The notes below the pieces were generated by a model, which did no database searches, was not told the origin of the DNA, and saw only the letters and a list, made by a program, of their open reading frames with translations. A DNA stretch of 64,000 nt from an uncultured Collinsella sp. (GTDB lineage Bacteria > Actinomycetota > Coriobacteriia > Coriobacteriales > Coriobacteriaceae). The position numbers and the translations under genes are program-made. Location of the stretch: assembly GCA_902496335.1 (NCBI GenBank), contig CABVAO010000001.1:62001-126000 (forward strand), given 5' to 3'. Below are positions 15,569 to 24,282 of the stretch, in pieces; within the stretch, counting starts at the first letter, position 1, and each line of letters begins with the position of its first letter.

Positions 15569-16480
15569 ATGGACAACGGACTGTTTACGTACTTAGCAGC
15601 ATTGCTATTGTTTGGCTCCAACGGCATCATCGCCGCTGCCATTGCGCTGCCGAGCTCCGATATCGTGCTACTGCGCACGTTTTTGGGCGCACTCTCGCTT
15701 GTCACCATCCTCGCCGTCACCCAACGCCATAAGCTGCAGGCGCCATCCCGCCCCCGCGAAGCCGCAGCCCTCCTCCTCTCGGGAGCCGCGCTGGGCGCCA
15801 GCTGGATTTTTCTGTTCCGCGCCTACCAGACGATTGGCGTCGGCGTATCCTCGCTGCTGTACTACTGCGGCCCCATCATCGTCATGGCGCTCTCCCCGCT
15901 CATCTTTGGCGAAAAGCTGACCGGCAGCAAAATCGCCGGCTTTATCGCCGTCGCCTGCGGTGCTTTTCTCATTGCGGCACAAGGTCTAGGCGGCAATATG
16001 CCCATTGCGGGTATCGCTTGCGGCATCGCCTCGGCCTTCTGCTATGCATTGATGGTCATCGCCAGCAAGGGTGCGCCGCACATCGAGGGCCTCGAGAACT
16101 CCGCGCTCCAGGTGAGCGCCGCCTTTTTGACCGCGCTGGTCCTTACGCTCCTCACGCAGGGCGCCCCCTCATTCCTGTCCGCCGGCGTCGCCGCCAGTAT
16201 TGATTGGCGCGCCGTCGTCATGCTCGGCGTCGTCAACACCGGCATCGGCTGCCTGCTCTACTTTAGCGCCGTCGCCAAACTGCCCGTCCAGACCGTCGCC
16301 GTCGTCGGCTACCTCGAGCCGCTTTCGGCGGTCGTGTTCTCGGCCGTCCTTTTGGGCGAAGCCATAACACCGGTCCGTCTGATGGGCGCCGCGCTTATCA
16401 TCGGCGGCGCGATCTTTTGCGAACTCGCCGGCAAACGCGCAAACGCCAAGGCTGGCATCGCCCAGGCAGCACGTGCTTAA
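15569..16480 (+). CDS. EamA/DMT-family transporter
   Basis: 303 residues with ten predicted membrane segments in two five-helix halves, as in drug/metabolite transporters of the EamA (RhaT/YdcZ-like) group. Typical points are LLLFGSNGIIAA at the start, GASWIFLFRAYQTIGVGVSSLLYY, and YLEPLSAVVFSAVLLGE in the second half. Probable role: export or uptake of a small metabolite, not identifiable. ATG 15569 is preceded by GAGGGGACGGAAG. The divergent LysR gene is its likely regulator. Confidence 0.9.
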   Translation: MDNGLFTYLAALLLFGSNGIIAAAIALPSSDIVLLRTFLGALSLVTILAVTQRHKLQAPSRPREAAALLLSGAALGASWIFLFRAYQTIGVGVSSLLYYCGPIIVMALSPLIFGEKLTGSKIAGFIAVACGAFLIAAQGLGGNMPIAGIACGIASAFCYALMVIASKGAPHIEGLENSALQVSAAFLTALVLTLLTQGAPSFLSAGVAASIDWRAVVMLGVVNTGIGCLLYFSAVAKLPVQTVAVVGYLEPLSAVVFSAVLLGEAITPVRLMGAALIIGGAIFCELAGKRANAKAGIAQAARA

Positions 16481-16513
16481 AGCCCCTGCTTTGAAATGCT
16501 ACCTGCGTACATA

Positions 16514-16537
16514 AATAATCCTCAGCTGGGGATTATT
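16514..16537 (+). terminator. Hairpin between the EamA gene and kup
   Basis: AATAATCC/GGATTATT perfect arms with an 8-base loop. It ends in ATTATTG rather than a pure T-run. A second inverted repeat, GGTTATC (16593-16599) with GATAACC (16611-16617), lies just ahead of the kup ribosome site and could hide it or act as an operator. Confidence 0.5.
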
Positions 16538-16637
16538 GTCTAAAATAACCTGATGTGCCAAACTGCTCTTGTATGTATAAAGACGGCATAAAGGTTATCT
16601 GTCCTAGACGGATAACCGGATGTCCAAGGGAGTCCAC

Positions 16638-18869
16638 GTGGCACATAACAAACTGGAGGCAAGCCCCCAAGATCAGCGTGGTCAAGGCGGGCATGGAGCC
16701 ATTCCCCTTTCCGCTGGCATGCTGCTCGTTACGCTCGGCGTCGTCTACGGCGACATCGGCACGAGCCCCATGTACACCATGAAATCAATCGTCGCCAACA
16801 ACGGCGGCATCGGTACCGTCAGCGAGGACATGATCTTAGGAGCGCTTTCGCTCGTCATCTGGACCATGACGCTCGTGACCACGGTCAAGTACGTGGTTAT
16901 CGCCATGAAGGCCGATAACCACAACGAGGGCGGCATCTTCGCCCTGTTTAGCTTGGTGCGCAAAGTGGCGCCGTGGCTGATCCTTCCCGCCATGATCGGC
17001 GGCGCGGCGCTGCTCGCCGACGGCATCCTCACCCCCGCCGTCACGGTTACCACGGCCATCGAGGGCTTGCGCACTATCGAGTGGGGCCATGCGCTTTTGG
17101 GTGACGGCCAGACCAACGTCATCATCATCACCATCATCATTATCTGCGGCCTGTTTGCCATGCAGCGCGCCGGCACCTCGTCGATCGGCAAGCTGTTCGG
17201 CCCGCTCATGACGCTGTGGTTCCTGTTCTTGGCTGGCGCCGGCCTGTTCAACATGCTCGGCAACCTGTCCATCCTACGCGCGCTCAACCCCATCCGCGGC
17301 ATCATGTTCCTGTTCTCGCCCATCAACCACTCGGGCATCATGGTGCTCGGCTTCGTCTTCCTGTCGACGACCGGCGCCGAGGCGCTCTATTCGGACATGG
17401 GTCACGTGGGCAAGGCTAACATTTACGCATCCTGGCCGTTCGTAAAGGCAGCCCTCATCCTTAACTATCTGGGTCAGGGCGCTTGGCTGCTCGCCAACAA
17501 TTCCAATCCCCAGATGCTCGCGATGGATATCGTCAACCCGTTCTATATGATGCTCCCCGAGCCCCTGCGCCCCTTTGCCATCGTGCTTTCGGCCGTGGCG
17601 GCCATCATCGCCTCGCAGGCGCTCATCACCGGCTCGTTCTCGTTGGTTTCGGAGGCAACGCGCCTCAACCTTATGCCGCATCTGCGCATCCACTACCCCA
17701 GCGACACCAAGGGCCAACTCTATATTCCGCTCGTCAACAACATCATGTGGGTCGGCTGTATCTTCATCGTGCTGCTGTTCCAAAACTCCGAGCGCATGGA
17801 GAGCGCCTACGGCCTCGCCATTACCGTGACCATGCTCATGACCACGACGCTTTTGACGAGCTACATCGCCGGCATCCTCAAGCACAAGCTGGGCGCCTGC
17901 GTCTTCGCCCTGCTCTTTGGTGCCATTGAGCTGTGCTTCTTCGCTTCGTGCCTCACCATGTTCTTTGACGGCGGCTACGTCATGATCTTCCTGGCCGCGC
18001 TGCTGTTTGGCCTTATGTACGTGTGGCGCCGCGGCACCGCCATCGAGCGCACGCAGACGATCCTGCTGCCCGTCTCCAAGTACATTGACCAGCTCGGCCG
18101 CCTGCGCAACGACGAGACCTACCCCGTGCTCGCCGACAATCTGGTGTTCCTTACCAACAGTCCCGACCCGCTCACGCTCGACCGCGACGTGCTCTACTCC
18201 ATCTTGGATAAGCATCCCAAGCGCGCCAAGGCATACTGGTTCATCAACGTGCATGTCACCGATGAGCCCTATACGCACGAGTATTCCGTCGAGACCTTTG
18301 GCACAGACTTCCTATTCCGCGTGCGCTTGGACCTGGGCTTTAAGGTCAATCAACGCATCAACGCCTACCTGCGCCAGATCGTTGGCGACCTGATGGCATC
18401 GGGTGAGTTGCCGCCGCAGCATCACACCTACTCCATCTACGAGACACGCGGCAACGTGGGCGACTTCCGTTTTTGTATGCTGCGCAAGATGCTTGCCCCC
18501 GAAACGGACATCAACCGCAACGACCATCGCGTCATGGCCATCAAGTACGCCGTCCGCCGCGCCTGCGGAAGCCCGGCACGTTGGTATGGTCTCGAGAACT
18601 CGGCCATCATCATTGAGTACGTACCGCTCTTTGCTCGCATGCGCCCGGCCGTCAAACTTGTGCGCACCCAGGTGCCGCTCGAGATCCAGATTGAAGAGGC
18701 CGAGGAAATGGAAGTCGATATCTTCTCGGACGACCTGGTCAACGGCAATGAAGCCGGTAGGAACATGAACGTCGACCCCACCGAGTTGCTCGAGAGCGTC
18801 GCCGATACGCCCGAACAGCAACTGCTCGACGGCCTCGAGAGCGAACAACTCAACGACGCCAACTTCTAG
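16638..18869 (+). CDS. kup: Kup-family potassium transporter
   Basis: About 743 residues, longer than the usual 620-630. The N-terminal 450 residues hold about 12 membrane segments with the family signature GVVYGDIGTSPMYT, and VSEATRLNLMPH and STTGAEALYSDMGH further on. The C-terminal third is a soluble domain, extended at the end by an acidic tail (EEAEEMEVDIFSDD ...). Known role: proton-coupled potassium uptake. The start is taken as GTG 16638, with AAGGGAG five bases ahead; ATG 16620 is possible but has a poor ribosome site. Regulation may involve the GGTTATC/GATAACC repeat in the leader. Confidence 0.93.
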   Translation: MAHNKLEASPQDQRGQGGHGAIPLSAGMLLVTLGVVYGDIGTSPMYTMKSIVANNGGIGTVSEDMILGALSLVIWTMTLVTTVKYVVIAMKADNHNEGGIFALFSLVRKVAPWLILPAMIGGAALLADGILTPAVTVTTAIEGLRTIEWGHALLGDGQTNVIIITIIIICGLFAMQRAGTSSIGKLFGPLMTLWFLFLAGAGLFNMLGNLSILRALNPIRGIMFLFSPINHSGIMVLGFVFLSTTGAEALYSDMGHVGKANIYASWPFVKAALILNYLGQGAWLLANNSNPQMLAMDIVNPFYMMLPEPLRPFAIVLSAVAAIIASQALITGSFSLVSEATRLNLMPHLRIHYPSDTKGQLYIPLVNNIMWVGCIFIVLLFQNSERMESAYGLAITVTMLMTTTLLTSYIAGILKHKLGACVFALLFGAIELCFFASCLTMFFDGGYVMIFLAALLFGLMYVWRRGTAIERTQTILLPVSKYIDQLGRLRNDETYPVLADNLVFLTNSPDPLTLDRDVLYSILDKHPKRAKAYWFINVHVTDEPYTHEYSVETFGTDFLFRVRLDLGFKVNQRINAYLRQIVGDLMASGELPPQHHTYSIYETRGNVGDFRFCMLRKMLAPETDINRNDHRVMAIKYAVRRACGSPARWYGLENSAIIIEYVPLFARMRPAVKLVRTQVPLEIQIEEAEEMEVDIFSDDLVNGNEAGRNMNVDPTELLESVADTPEQQLLDGLESEQLNDANF

Positions 18870-18890
18870 CGACGTCACAAATCAACGACA

Positions 18891-18924
18891 GCGGCCCTGC
18901 ATCTCACGGGAGACGCAGGGCCGC
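18891..18924. terminator. Bidirectional hairpin between kup and the bile salt hydrolase gene
   Basis: GCGGCCCTGC/GCAGGGCCGC perfect arms, 14-base loop, lying between two convergent genes. T-runs are weak. Confidence 0.65.
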
Positions 18925-18948
18925 CTTGCATTGCAGTAAAGCTAGCGG

Positions 18949-19914
18949 CTACGAACGACGCGGCTCGGGAACCACGAGCCTATCGGGGCTCGCGCCCTCG
19001 GCATCCATCAGGCTCACGTAGCGAATCGACGGATCCCCATACATCGCGTAGTAATAATTGCCCGTGCGCGCGCTAAAGCATCCGGTATAGATAGTCTTCT
19101 CGAACTTGCCATCGCCCATCCTGGACGCCCCCTCGATCATCACCACGCCCTCGAGTGAACGGAACATGCGGACGACGTTTTCGGTCTCGCTCTCCTTTTG
19201 CGGATAATTGGCATTGAGGTACGCCGCCTTTACAAAACGGCTCGGCGAATAGCAGTCACCAGGAATACCGCGCATGCCGGCACCCGTGCCATAGGGTTTG
19301 AGCTCGGCGTCACGCCATGTCGCCGTCTGCGGAAAATCGCTTGTGGCGGTGATATAGGTGCGCAGGTTTTCCATGTGCCACGGGAAGGTCGGCTGGTTGG
19401 CAAGGGTGTCGACCGGATCGTCGTATACATGCAGGCCGTCAGCCATCATCTCGACCACGATGCTACGCTGGCTGTCGCCGATAATCCAATGGAGCAGCGA
19501 CACGCCCAGCCCCTCTCCTGCAGATTTGGCGACAATCACCGTATCGCGCAGCGCAGCCTCGACCTCGTCGACCGTCGAGAACGTCGCTGCCACCCACAGG
19601 GGAAACTCATAGGCTGCGATATTGGTCTTGCCGTCGACAGGGTCCTCGGCATACTCGGCATAACCCGGGAAATTGAGACCCGCCACGGCGAGGCCCGCAT
19701 CGTTGCCGCAGTCGAAGAACATGGGATAGTTCTTGTAATCGATGCACATACCGATCACCGCGTGTGCCGCTGTTGCGTCGTCGATAAACGAATACGGAAT
19801 GTGAAACCCGCGCGGCATCACGCGAACCTGTTGGCCGTAGTCAAAGCTCCAGTCGAGGTTGCGGCCTAGATACATGTGGCCGGAATTATCGGTAAATCGA
19901 ATGCTCGTACACAT
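18949..19914 (-). CDS. Choloylglycine hydrolase family protein (bile salt hydrolase-like)
   Basis: 321 residues of the Ntn-hydrolase choloylglycine family. After removal of Met1 the catalytic Cys2 is exposed (MCTSIRFTD). Arg18 and Asp21 (LGRNLDW) are in the expected positions, Asn occurs in GLNFPGYAEYAE, and the later NQPTFPWHMENLR block carries the second Asn. In gut bacteria such enzymes remove glycine or taurine from bile acids; penicillin V acylases share the fold, so the substrate is probable, not proven. ATG 19914 follows GGGAGG and is fixed by Cys2; the longer frame to 19977 would bury it. No signal peptide is seen, so it acts in the cytoplasm. Confidence 0.9.
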   Translation of the reverse strand: MCTSIRFTDNSGHMYLGRNLDWSFDYGQQVRVMPRGFHIPYSFIDDATAAHAVIGMCIDYKNYPMFFDCGNDAGLAVAGLNFPGYAEYAEDPVDGKTNIAAYEFPLWVAATFSTVDEVEAALRDTVIVAKSAGEGLGVSLLHWIIGDSQRSIVVEMMADGLHVYDDPVDTLANQPTFPWHMENLRTYITATSDFPQTATWRDAELKPYGTGAGMRGIPGDCYSPSRFVKAAYLNANYPQKESETENVVRMFRSLEGVVMIEGASRMGDGKFEKTIYTGCFSARTGNYYYAMYGDPSIRYVSLMDAEGASPDRLVVPEPRRS

Positions 19915-19977
19915 AGCGCCTCCCAGCTTTACGTTCTTGCTAAGGTTATTGTCACCAAACAAAGAGGCGCTAAACAC

Positions 19978-20012
19978 AAAAGCCCGGACATGACAACAAT
20001 GTCACGCCCGGA
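19978..20012 (-). terminator. Terminator upstream of the bile salt hydrolase gene
   Basis: On the minus strand a 14-base stem (GTCCGGGCGTGACA with TGTCATGTCCGGGC, allowing G-U pairs) is followed by TTTTGTG. It would end transcription from the deformylase-like gene. Confidence 0.65.
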
Positions 20013-20057
20013 CTATTCAAGCAGGATAAACTCAACCAAGTTAACCCCGCAGGTCGT

Positions 20058-20162
20058 CTAAGGGGTCAAAGTGCCGCAGATTGCCACGAAAGAGGAGCGA
20101 AGCGTACTTAAGGTACGCGAGCGACGATTGAGCGGCAAGGTGCGGTGCTTTGATCCCCTTAG
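20058..20162. repeat. Long imperfect palindrome overlapping a gene end
   Basis: Outer arms CTAAGGGGTCAAAG (20058-20071) and CTTTGATCCCCTTAG (20148-20162) continue inward with CCGCA/TGCGG and TTGCC/GGCAA. A second hairpin GCGTACTTAAGGTACGC lies in the centre. The right arm covers the last codons and stop of the deformylase-like gene. Confidence 0.75.
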
Positions 20163-20578
20163 ACCAACTTGCCGAGGCAGTGGTCGATCATATGCTGGAT
20201 CATCTGTGCCTCAAAGCCCGCGTAGTCGCGGCGGCACTCCTTCATCTTGCCGTCGACAATCTGGTCAAAGGCAACCTTGCACTTGATATAGCGCGTGGAC
20301 TTGGTGACCTCCTCGTGCGTCAGGCAGCTCTCCTCCATCTTGCTGGCGCCCAGGCCAAACACCAGACGGGGGTTGTAGAGCACGTGGGGCTCGCCGGCAT
20401 CGTCCAGGTAGACGCAGACCTTCTTGGTGATGCCGATCTGGTTGGCGGCAAGGCAGCCGGCATCGTCGAGCGACTTGATGGTATCGATCAGGTCCTGAGC
20501 AACCGACTCGTCCTCGACGGTCGCGACCTCGCAACGCTGGGACAGGATAGCCTCGTCGTGGCAGAGCTCTTTAATCAT
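20159..20578 (-). CDS. Peptide deformylase-like protein lacking the catalytic Glu
   Basis: 139 residues. Motif I is GCLAANQIG with the Gln present. Motif II is ESCLTHE with the metal-binding Cys. Motif III reads QHMIDH: both His ligands remain but the general-base Glu of HExxH is Met. By family knowledge, loss of this Glu nearly abolishes deformylation, so the protein is probably catalytically dead or altered, perhaps a binding or regulatory relative. The start is ATG 20578 with GGAGG five bases ahead; ATG 20590 lacks a ribosome site. It complements the 12300-12710 gene, which keeps Glu but lacks Gln. The stop codon lies inside a palindromic repeat. Confidence 0.85.
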   Translation of the reverse strand: MIKELCHDEAILSQRCEVATVEDESVAQDLIDTIKSLDDAGCLAANQIGITKKVCVYLDDAGEPHVLYNPRLVFGLGASKMEESCLTHEEVTKSTRYIKCKVAFDQIVDGKMKECRRDYAGFEAQMIQHMIDHCLGKLV

Positions 20579-20771
20579 ACGTTCCTCCATAGGGGTCGTT
20601 GTAACCGCTTAAGTATACGGTACCCACACATTTTCATGCGAAAAATACCGTCCGTCTGCTACAAAGCGCCGAACATCAACATGCGAGGAACAACAGCGTC
20701 GTAAAGGGGCTATAGTGGGTGAGTTCGTGTCAATCGGCCTAAACTCGGGGCCGAGCAAGGAAAGGGTATGC

Positions 20772-22082
20772 ATGGACGAACTATTTCACGTCAGCGAGCG
20801 CAAGTCCACAATCGGGACCGAACTCCGCGCTGGACTGACAACGTTCCTGGCGATGGCCTACATCATCGCCGTCAACCCCGCGGTGCTCTCGGGCGCTGGC
20901 ATCGATGCGGGAGCGCTCGCCTGCGCCACCTGCCTGGGCGCCGGCATCATGACCATCTGCATGGGCATCTTCGCCAACCGCCCGCTCGCCTGCGCGTCGG
21001 GCTTAGGCGTCAACGCGATGATCGCTGGAATCGCCACCACCGTCTGCGGCGGTGACTGGCACGTGGCCATGAGCGTCATCTTCCTCGAGGGTATCGTCAT
21101 CTTGCTGCTCGTGCTTTGTGGCCTGCGCGAGGCCATCATGGACGCCATCCCGGTTGTCCTGCGTCACGCCATCTCGGTGGGTCTGGGCCTGTTCATCGCC
21201 ATGATTGGCCTGTGCGATGCCGGCATTATCACCGCTGGCGCCGGTACACTCGTCGGTCTGGGCGACATCACCTCCCCCACCTTCATCGTCGGCATCATCT
21301 CCATCCTGGTGACAGTCGCCCTCGCCTGCCGCAACGTCCCCGGCTCGCTGCTCATCGGCATCGTCGTCGCCGTCATCGCCGGTATCCCTCTAGGTGTGAC
21401 CCATGCTCCGACCGGTATCATCGCCCCGCTCGACTTCTCGAGCATCGGTGGCCCCATCGCCGACGCCGGCGGCGTGCCCGCCATCGTCAAGGTCCTTACC
21501 GACCCCGCGCTCCTCGTCATCTCGTTCTCGCTGCTCATGAGTGACTTCTTCGACACCATGGGCACCGCGATGGCCGTGGCCAAGCAGGGCGAGTTCCTCA
21601 CCGACGACGGCAACGTCGAGAATATCAAGGAGATCCTGATCGTCGACTCCGCCGCCGCTGCTGTGGGCGGTTTCATGGGCGTCTCCTCCATCACCACCTT
21701 CGTCGAGTCCACTTCCGGCGCCGCCGACGGTGGCCGCACGGGCCTCACCTCCGTCACCACCGGCGTGCTGTTCATTCTCGCCGCGTTCTTCTCCCCCATC
21801 GTCACCATCGTTTCCAGCGCCGCCACCTGCGGTGCTCTGGTCTACGTCGGCTACCTCATGATGAGCGAGGCCTCCGAGATCGACTGGTCCGACGTGTCGC
21901 AGGGTTTCCCGGCGTTCATGATTGTCGCCGGCGTGCCCTTCACCTACTCCATCTCTGCCGGCATTGGCCTAGGCTTTATCGCCTACGTGATCGTCGCGCT
22001 CTTTAAGGGCGAGGCCTCCAAGATCAAGCCGCTCATGTGGATCGCAGCTCTCGCCTTCCTCGTCTACTTCTTCGTAGCGTAA
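20772..22082 (+). CDS. NCS2-family purine permease, AzgA/PbuG type
   Basis: 436 residues, strongly hydrophobic (12-14 segments). It begins near GTELRAGLTTFLAMAYIIAVNP and has CASGLGVNAMIAG and LMSDFFDTMGTAMAVAKQGEF, which are hallmarks of the AzgA-like adenine/guanine/hypoxanthine permeases. ESTSGAADGGRTGLTS is the conserved second half-helix region. Probable role: proton-driven uptake of purine bases. ATG 20772 has GGAAAGGG upstream; the frame extends to 20715 without family sequence. The 190-base spacer upstream shows no recognisable purine riboswitch. Confidence 0.92.
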   Translation: MDELFHVSERKSTIGTELRAGLTTFLAMAYIIAVNPAVLSGAGIDAGALACATCLGAGIMTICMGIFANRPLACASGLGVNAMIAGIATTVCGGDWHVAMSVIFLEGIVILLLVLCGLREAIMDAIPVVLRHAISVGLGLFIAMIGLCDAGIITAGAGTLVGLGDITSPTFIVGIISILVTVALACRNVPGSLLIGIVVAVIAGIPLGVTHAPTGIIAPLDFSSIGGPIADAGGVPAIVKVLTDPALLVISFSLLMSDFFDTMGTAMAVAKQGEFLTDDGNVENIKEILIVDSAAAAVGGFMGVSSITTFVESTSGAADGGRTGLTSVTTGVLFILAAFFSPIVTIVSSAATCGALVYVGYLMMSEASEIDWSDVSQGFPAFMIVAGVPFTYSISAGIGLGFIAYVIVALFKGEASKIKPLMWIAALAFLVYFFVA

Positions 22083-22110
22083 CGGCATAGTCTGCTAAAA
22101 CAGAACACCA

Positions 22111-22150
22111 AAGCGCGGAGTCGCATCGAGCGGCTCCGCGCTTTTCTTTT
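22111..22150 (+). terminator. Rho-independent terminator after the purine permease
   Basis: AAGCGCGGAG/CTCCGCGCTT arms, 13-base loop, then TTTTCTTTT. Confidence 0.88.
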
Positions 22151-22290
22151 AAAGCCAGGCAACGCACAGACGCGCGATGTTTTGCTTCCCAAGTTTTGGC
22201 CATTTTGCCCTCCAAACGGCACTGCCGCCGGCAACATCCAGCAGATACGCTGAATCTAGTCGTATAGGCCCTATGAGAACGGGAGCAACC

Positions 22291-24075
22291 ATGGCAGCCT
22301 TGTTCACGACCCCCAAACGCAATGACACTACCGCCGGAACCCATGTTGCCGAACCCGACGTTCGCCGTCGCATAGGACTCGCGCACGGCAGCTGGCGCCG
22401 CGTGACGCGCCGCATCGTCGCGGGCGCCGTGTGCGCGCTCACGGTGAGCTCGCTGCTCATGCCGAGCGTCTCGCTCGCAGCGGAATGGGTCAAGGTCGGC
22501 GGCAACAAGTACAACACCGCGGCGAGCGACGAGGCCGGTACCTGGTCGTGGGACGGCGCCGACGACTTGAAGCTCAACAACTATAACGGCGGCGAGATCC
22601 AGGCCGCAGGCAAGCTCAACGTGAATTACTCGGGAACCAACATCGTCACTGCCGAATGGATCGAAAGCATCAACGTTTCTCATGGCACTAACGAGAATGC
22701 CGAGCTCAATATCCAAGGCGACGAGGGCGGCACGCTCAGCGTGACATCTACTGAGGACGCTATCCTCTCCACGGGTAATATCAACATCGACGGAGCCGGA
22801 TCCGTCAACGCCACGAGCACTGGGTTTGATGCCATCAATGCCGGAGGTGATCTCGCTATCAAAGGTTCGGGCAACGTCAACGCCACGGGTGCATCGGATG
22901 GCATCAGGGCAAACGGCAATATCACGATTGACGACAGCGGAGCCATCACCGCCAGGGCTACCAAGGACAAGGGTATTGGAGCCGACAAGAACCTCACCAT
23001 CAAGGGTGGCGGGACGGTCGAGGCAAGCTCAGCCGATGGTGAGGCCCTTTGGAGCAGCGGCAATATCAACATCTCGGACGGCAGCCAGGTCAAGGCAAGC
23101 TCCGAGAAAGACGCTGCCGTCGAGGCCAAGGGCAGCCTCGCAGCCACAAACGCCTCCCTCAACGTAAACGGTGTTGAATATGGCGTCTATGCCCACAAGG
23201 GCATCACCCTCGATCATGCAAACGCGACGGTCCGTGCAAGTAAAGGCAAATACGGTGGCGCCAACGCCCTCTTCACTTACCAGGACGACATCGTCGTCAA
23301 GAACGGCTCCACCGTGGACGCGTTTGCGGAAGGCGAGGTTTCGGCTGCATTCTCCACCAGAAACGATCGACCCAACGAGAAGGGCGGCCACATCTACATC
23401 AGCGACTCCGTTGTCAAGGCCATAGCCCGCTATGTCGAGAACGGCGACGGCCCCATCCCCTACAGCGAAAACCAAGATGGCGAGACGAGGCGCGAACCCC
23501 AAGGCGAGAACATCGGCATCATCGCCCAGACCAGCGAGGGCGTCACACCCGCAGTCATCTCGATCATCCGCAGCAAGGTAACGGCCGAAGGAGATACAGC
23601 GGCAATCTTTGCCCGTGCCATGAGCGCTGACGGCAAGACAATCGGCACCATCAAGATTGAGAACGCCGCCATCCAGACGCCCGAAGGCGGCAAGGTCATT
23701 GACTATCGCAAGCTCCGTGACGGCATCTACGAGGCAGGCCAGGCCATCGGCACGGGCGACGCCACGGTCGACTCCCTCTATATCAAAGCAGTCGCCAAAA
23801 GTACGACCATCGCACCTCCCGAGGTAGCCAAGCCGGAAGACCCCAAGCCCGACGAGACCAAGCCCGCAGAAAGCAAGCCCGCGGAGTCCAAGCAGAACCC
23901 CAAGCCTGAGGGCTCAAAGCCGACCAAGGCCGTTGCGGCTTCAACCACGAAAGCCAAGACTACCGGCGTGCTCGCGGCAACCGGCGACACCTCGGGTGCG
24001 GCCATCGTGGCAACCGTCCTTGCGGGAACAGCCGCTATCGCCGCAGGCACCATGGCGAGCCGTAAGCGTTCTTAA
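22291..24075 (+). CDS. LAATG-anchored cell-surface protein with beta-helix-like repeats
   Basis: About 594 residues. A basic N-terminus and hydrophobic stretch (RRIVAGAVCALTVSSLLMP) form a signal peptide, probably cut near SLAA-EW. Residues 60-480 are repeated short beta units (GNINIDGAGSVNA, GDLAIKGSGNVNA, GNITIDDSGAITA, KNLTIKGGGTVEA), as in right-handed beta-helix or carbohydrate-binding surface proteins. A Lys/Pro/Glu-rich spacer follows, then LAATGD, a hydrophobic helix and RKRS. This is a sortase signal of the LAxTG kind used by actinobacterial class E sortases. No sortase gene is adjacent. ATG 22291 follows GGGAGC; ATG 22273 is also possible. The ligand is unknown. Confidence 0.85.
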   Translation: MAALFTTPKRNDTTAGTHVAEPDVRRRIGLAHGSWRRVTRRIVAGAVCALTVSSLLMPSVSLAAEWVKVGGNKYNTAASDEAGTWSWDGADDLKLNNYNGGEIQAAGKLNVNYSGTNIVTAEWIESINVSHGTNENAELNIQGDEGGTLSVTSTEDAILSTGNINIDGAGSVNATSTGFDAINAGGDLAIKGSGNVNATGASDGIRANGNITIDDSGAITARATKDKGIGADKNLTIKGGGTVEASSADGEALWSSGNINISDGSQVKASSEKDAAVEAKGSLAATNASLNVNGVEYGVYAHKGITLDHANATVRASKGKYGGANALFTYQDDIVVKNGSTVDAFAEGEVSAAFSTRNDRPNEKGGHIYISDSVVKAIARYVENGDGPIPYSENQDGETRREPQGENIGIIAQTSEGVTPAVISIIRSKVTAEGDTAAIFARAMSADGKTIGTIKIENAAIQTPEGGKVIDYRKLRDGIYEAGQAIGTGDATVDSLYIKAVAKSTTIAPPEVAKPEDPKPDETKPAESKPAESKQNPKPEGSKPTKAVAASTTKAKTTGVLAATGDTSGAAIVATVLAGTAAIAAGTMASRKRS

Positions 24076-24132
24076 ACGCCTCTGCGCACATGGCAGCTCC
24101 CGCGAAGGCCCCGAGCCCCAGCACCGTTTAAC

Positions 24133-24170
24133 AACGCCACCGCCGAGCTCCCCTCCGGCGGTGGCGTTTT
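24133..24170 (+). terminator. Rho-independent terminator after the surface protein gene
   Basis: AACGCCACCGCC/GGCGGTGGCGTT perfect arms with a 12-base loop and a TTTT end. Confidence 0.88.
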
Positions 24171-24282
24171 CCATATGAGTCCGCAGGGGATGCACGAGAT
24201 TGTCTTTGGTCTAGCCCAACCGGCATACGCTGGCGTGCGACAATTGGGGCTGCCGATATCACAACACTGAGAGAAGCCCGTC

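Noticed and set aside
16481..16637. Possible c-di-AMP riboswitch before kup
   Set aside because: Only two simple inverted repeats are visible; the ydaO aptamer core is not present.
17274..18278. 334-codon minus-strand frame opposite kup
   Set aside because: Shadow frame with Asp/Gly/Val/His-rich composition; kup is conserved throughout.
20579..20771. Possible purine riboswitch before the AzgA-like permease
   Set aside because: No three-way junction core sequence could be found.
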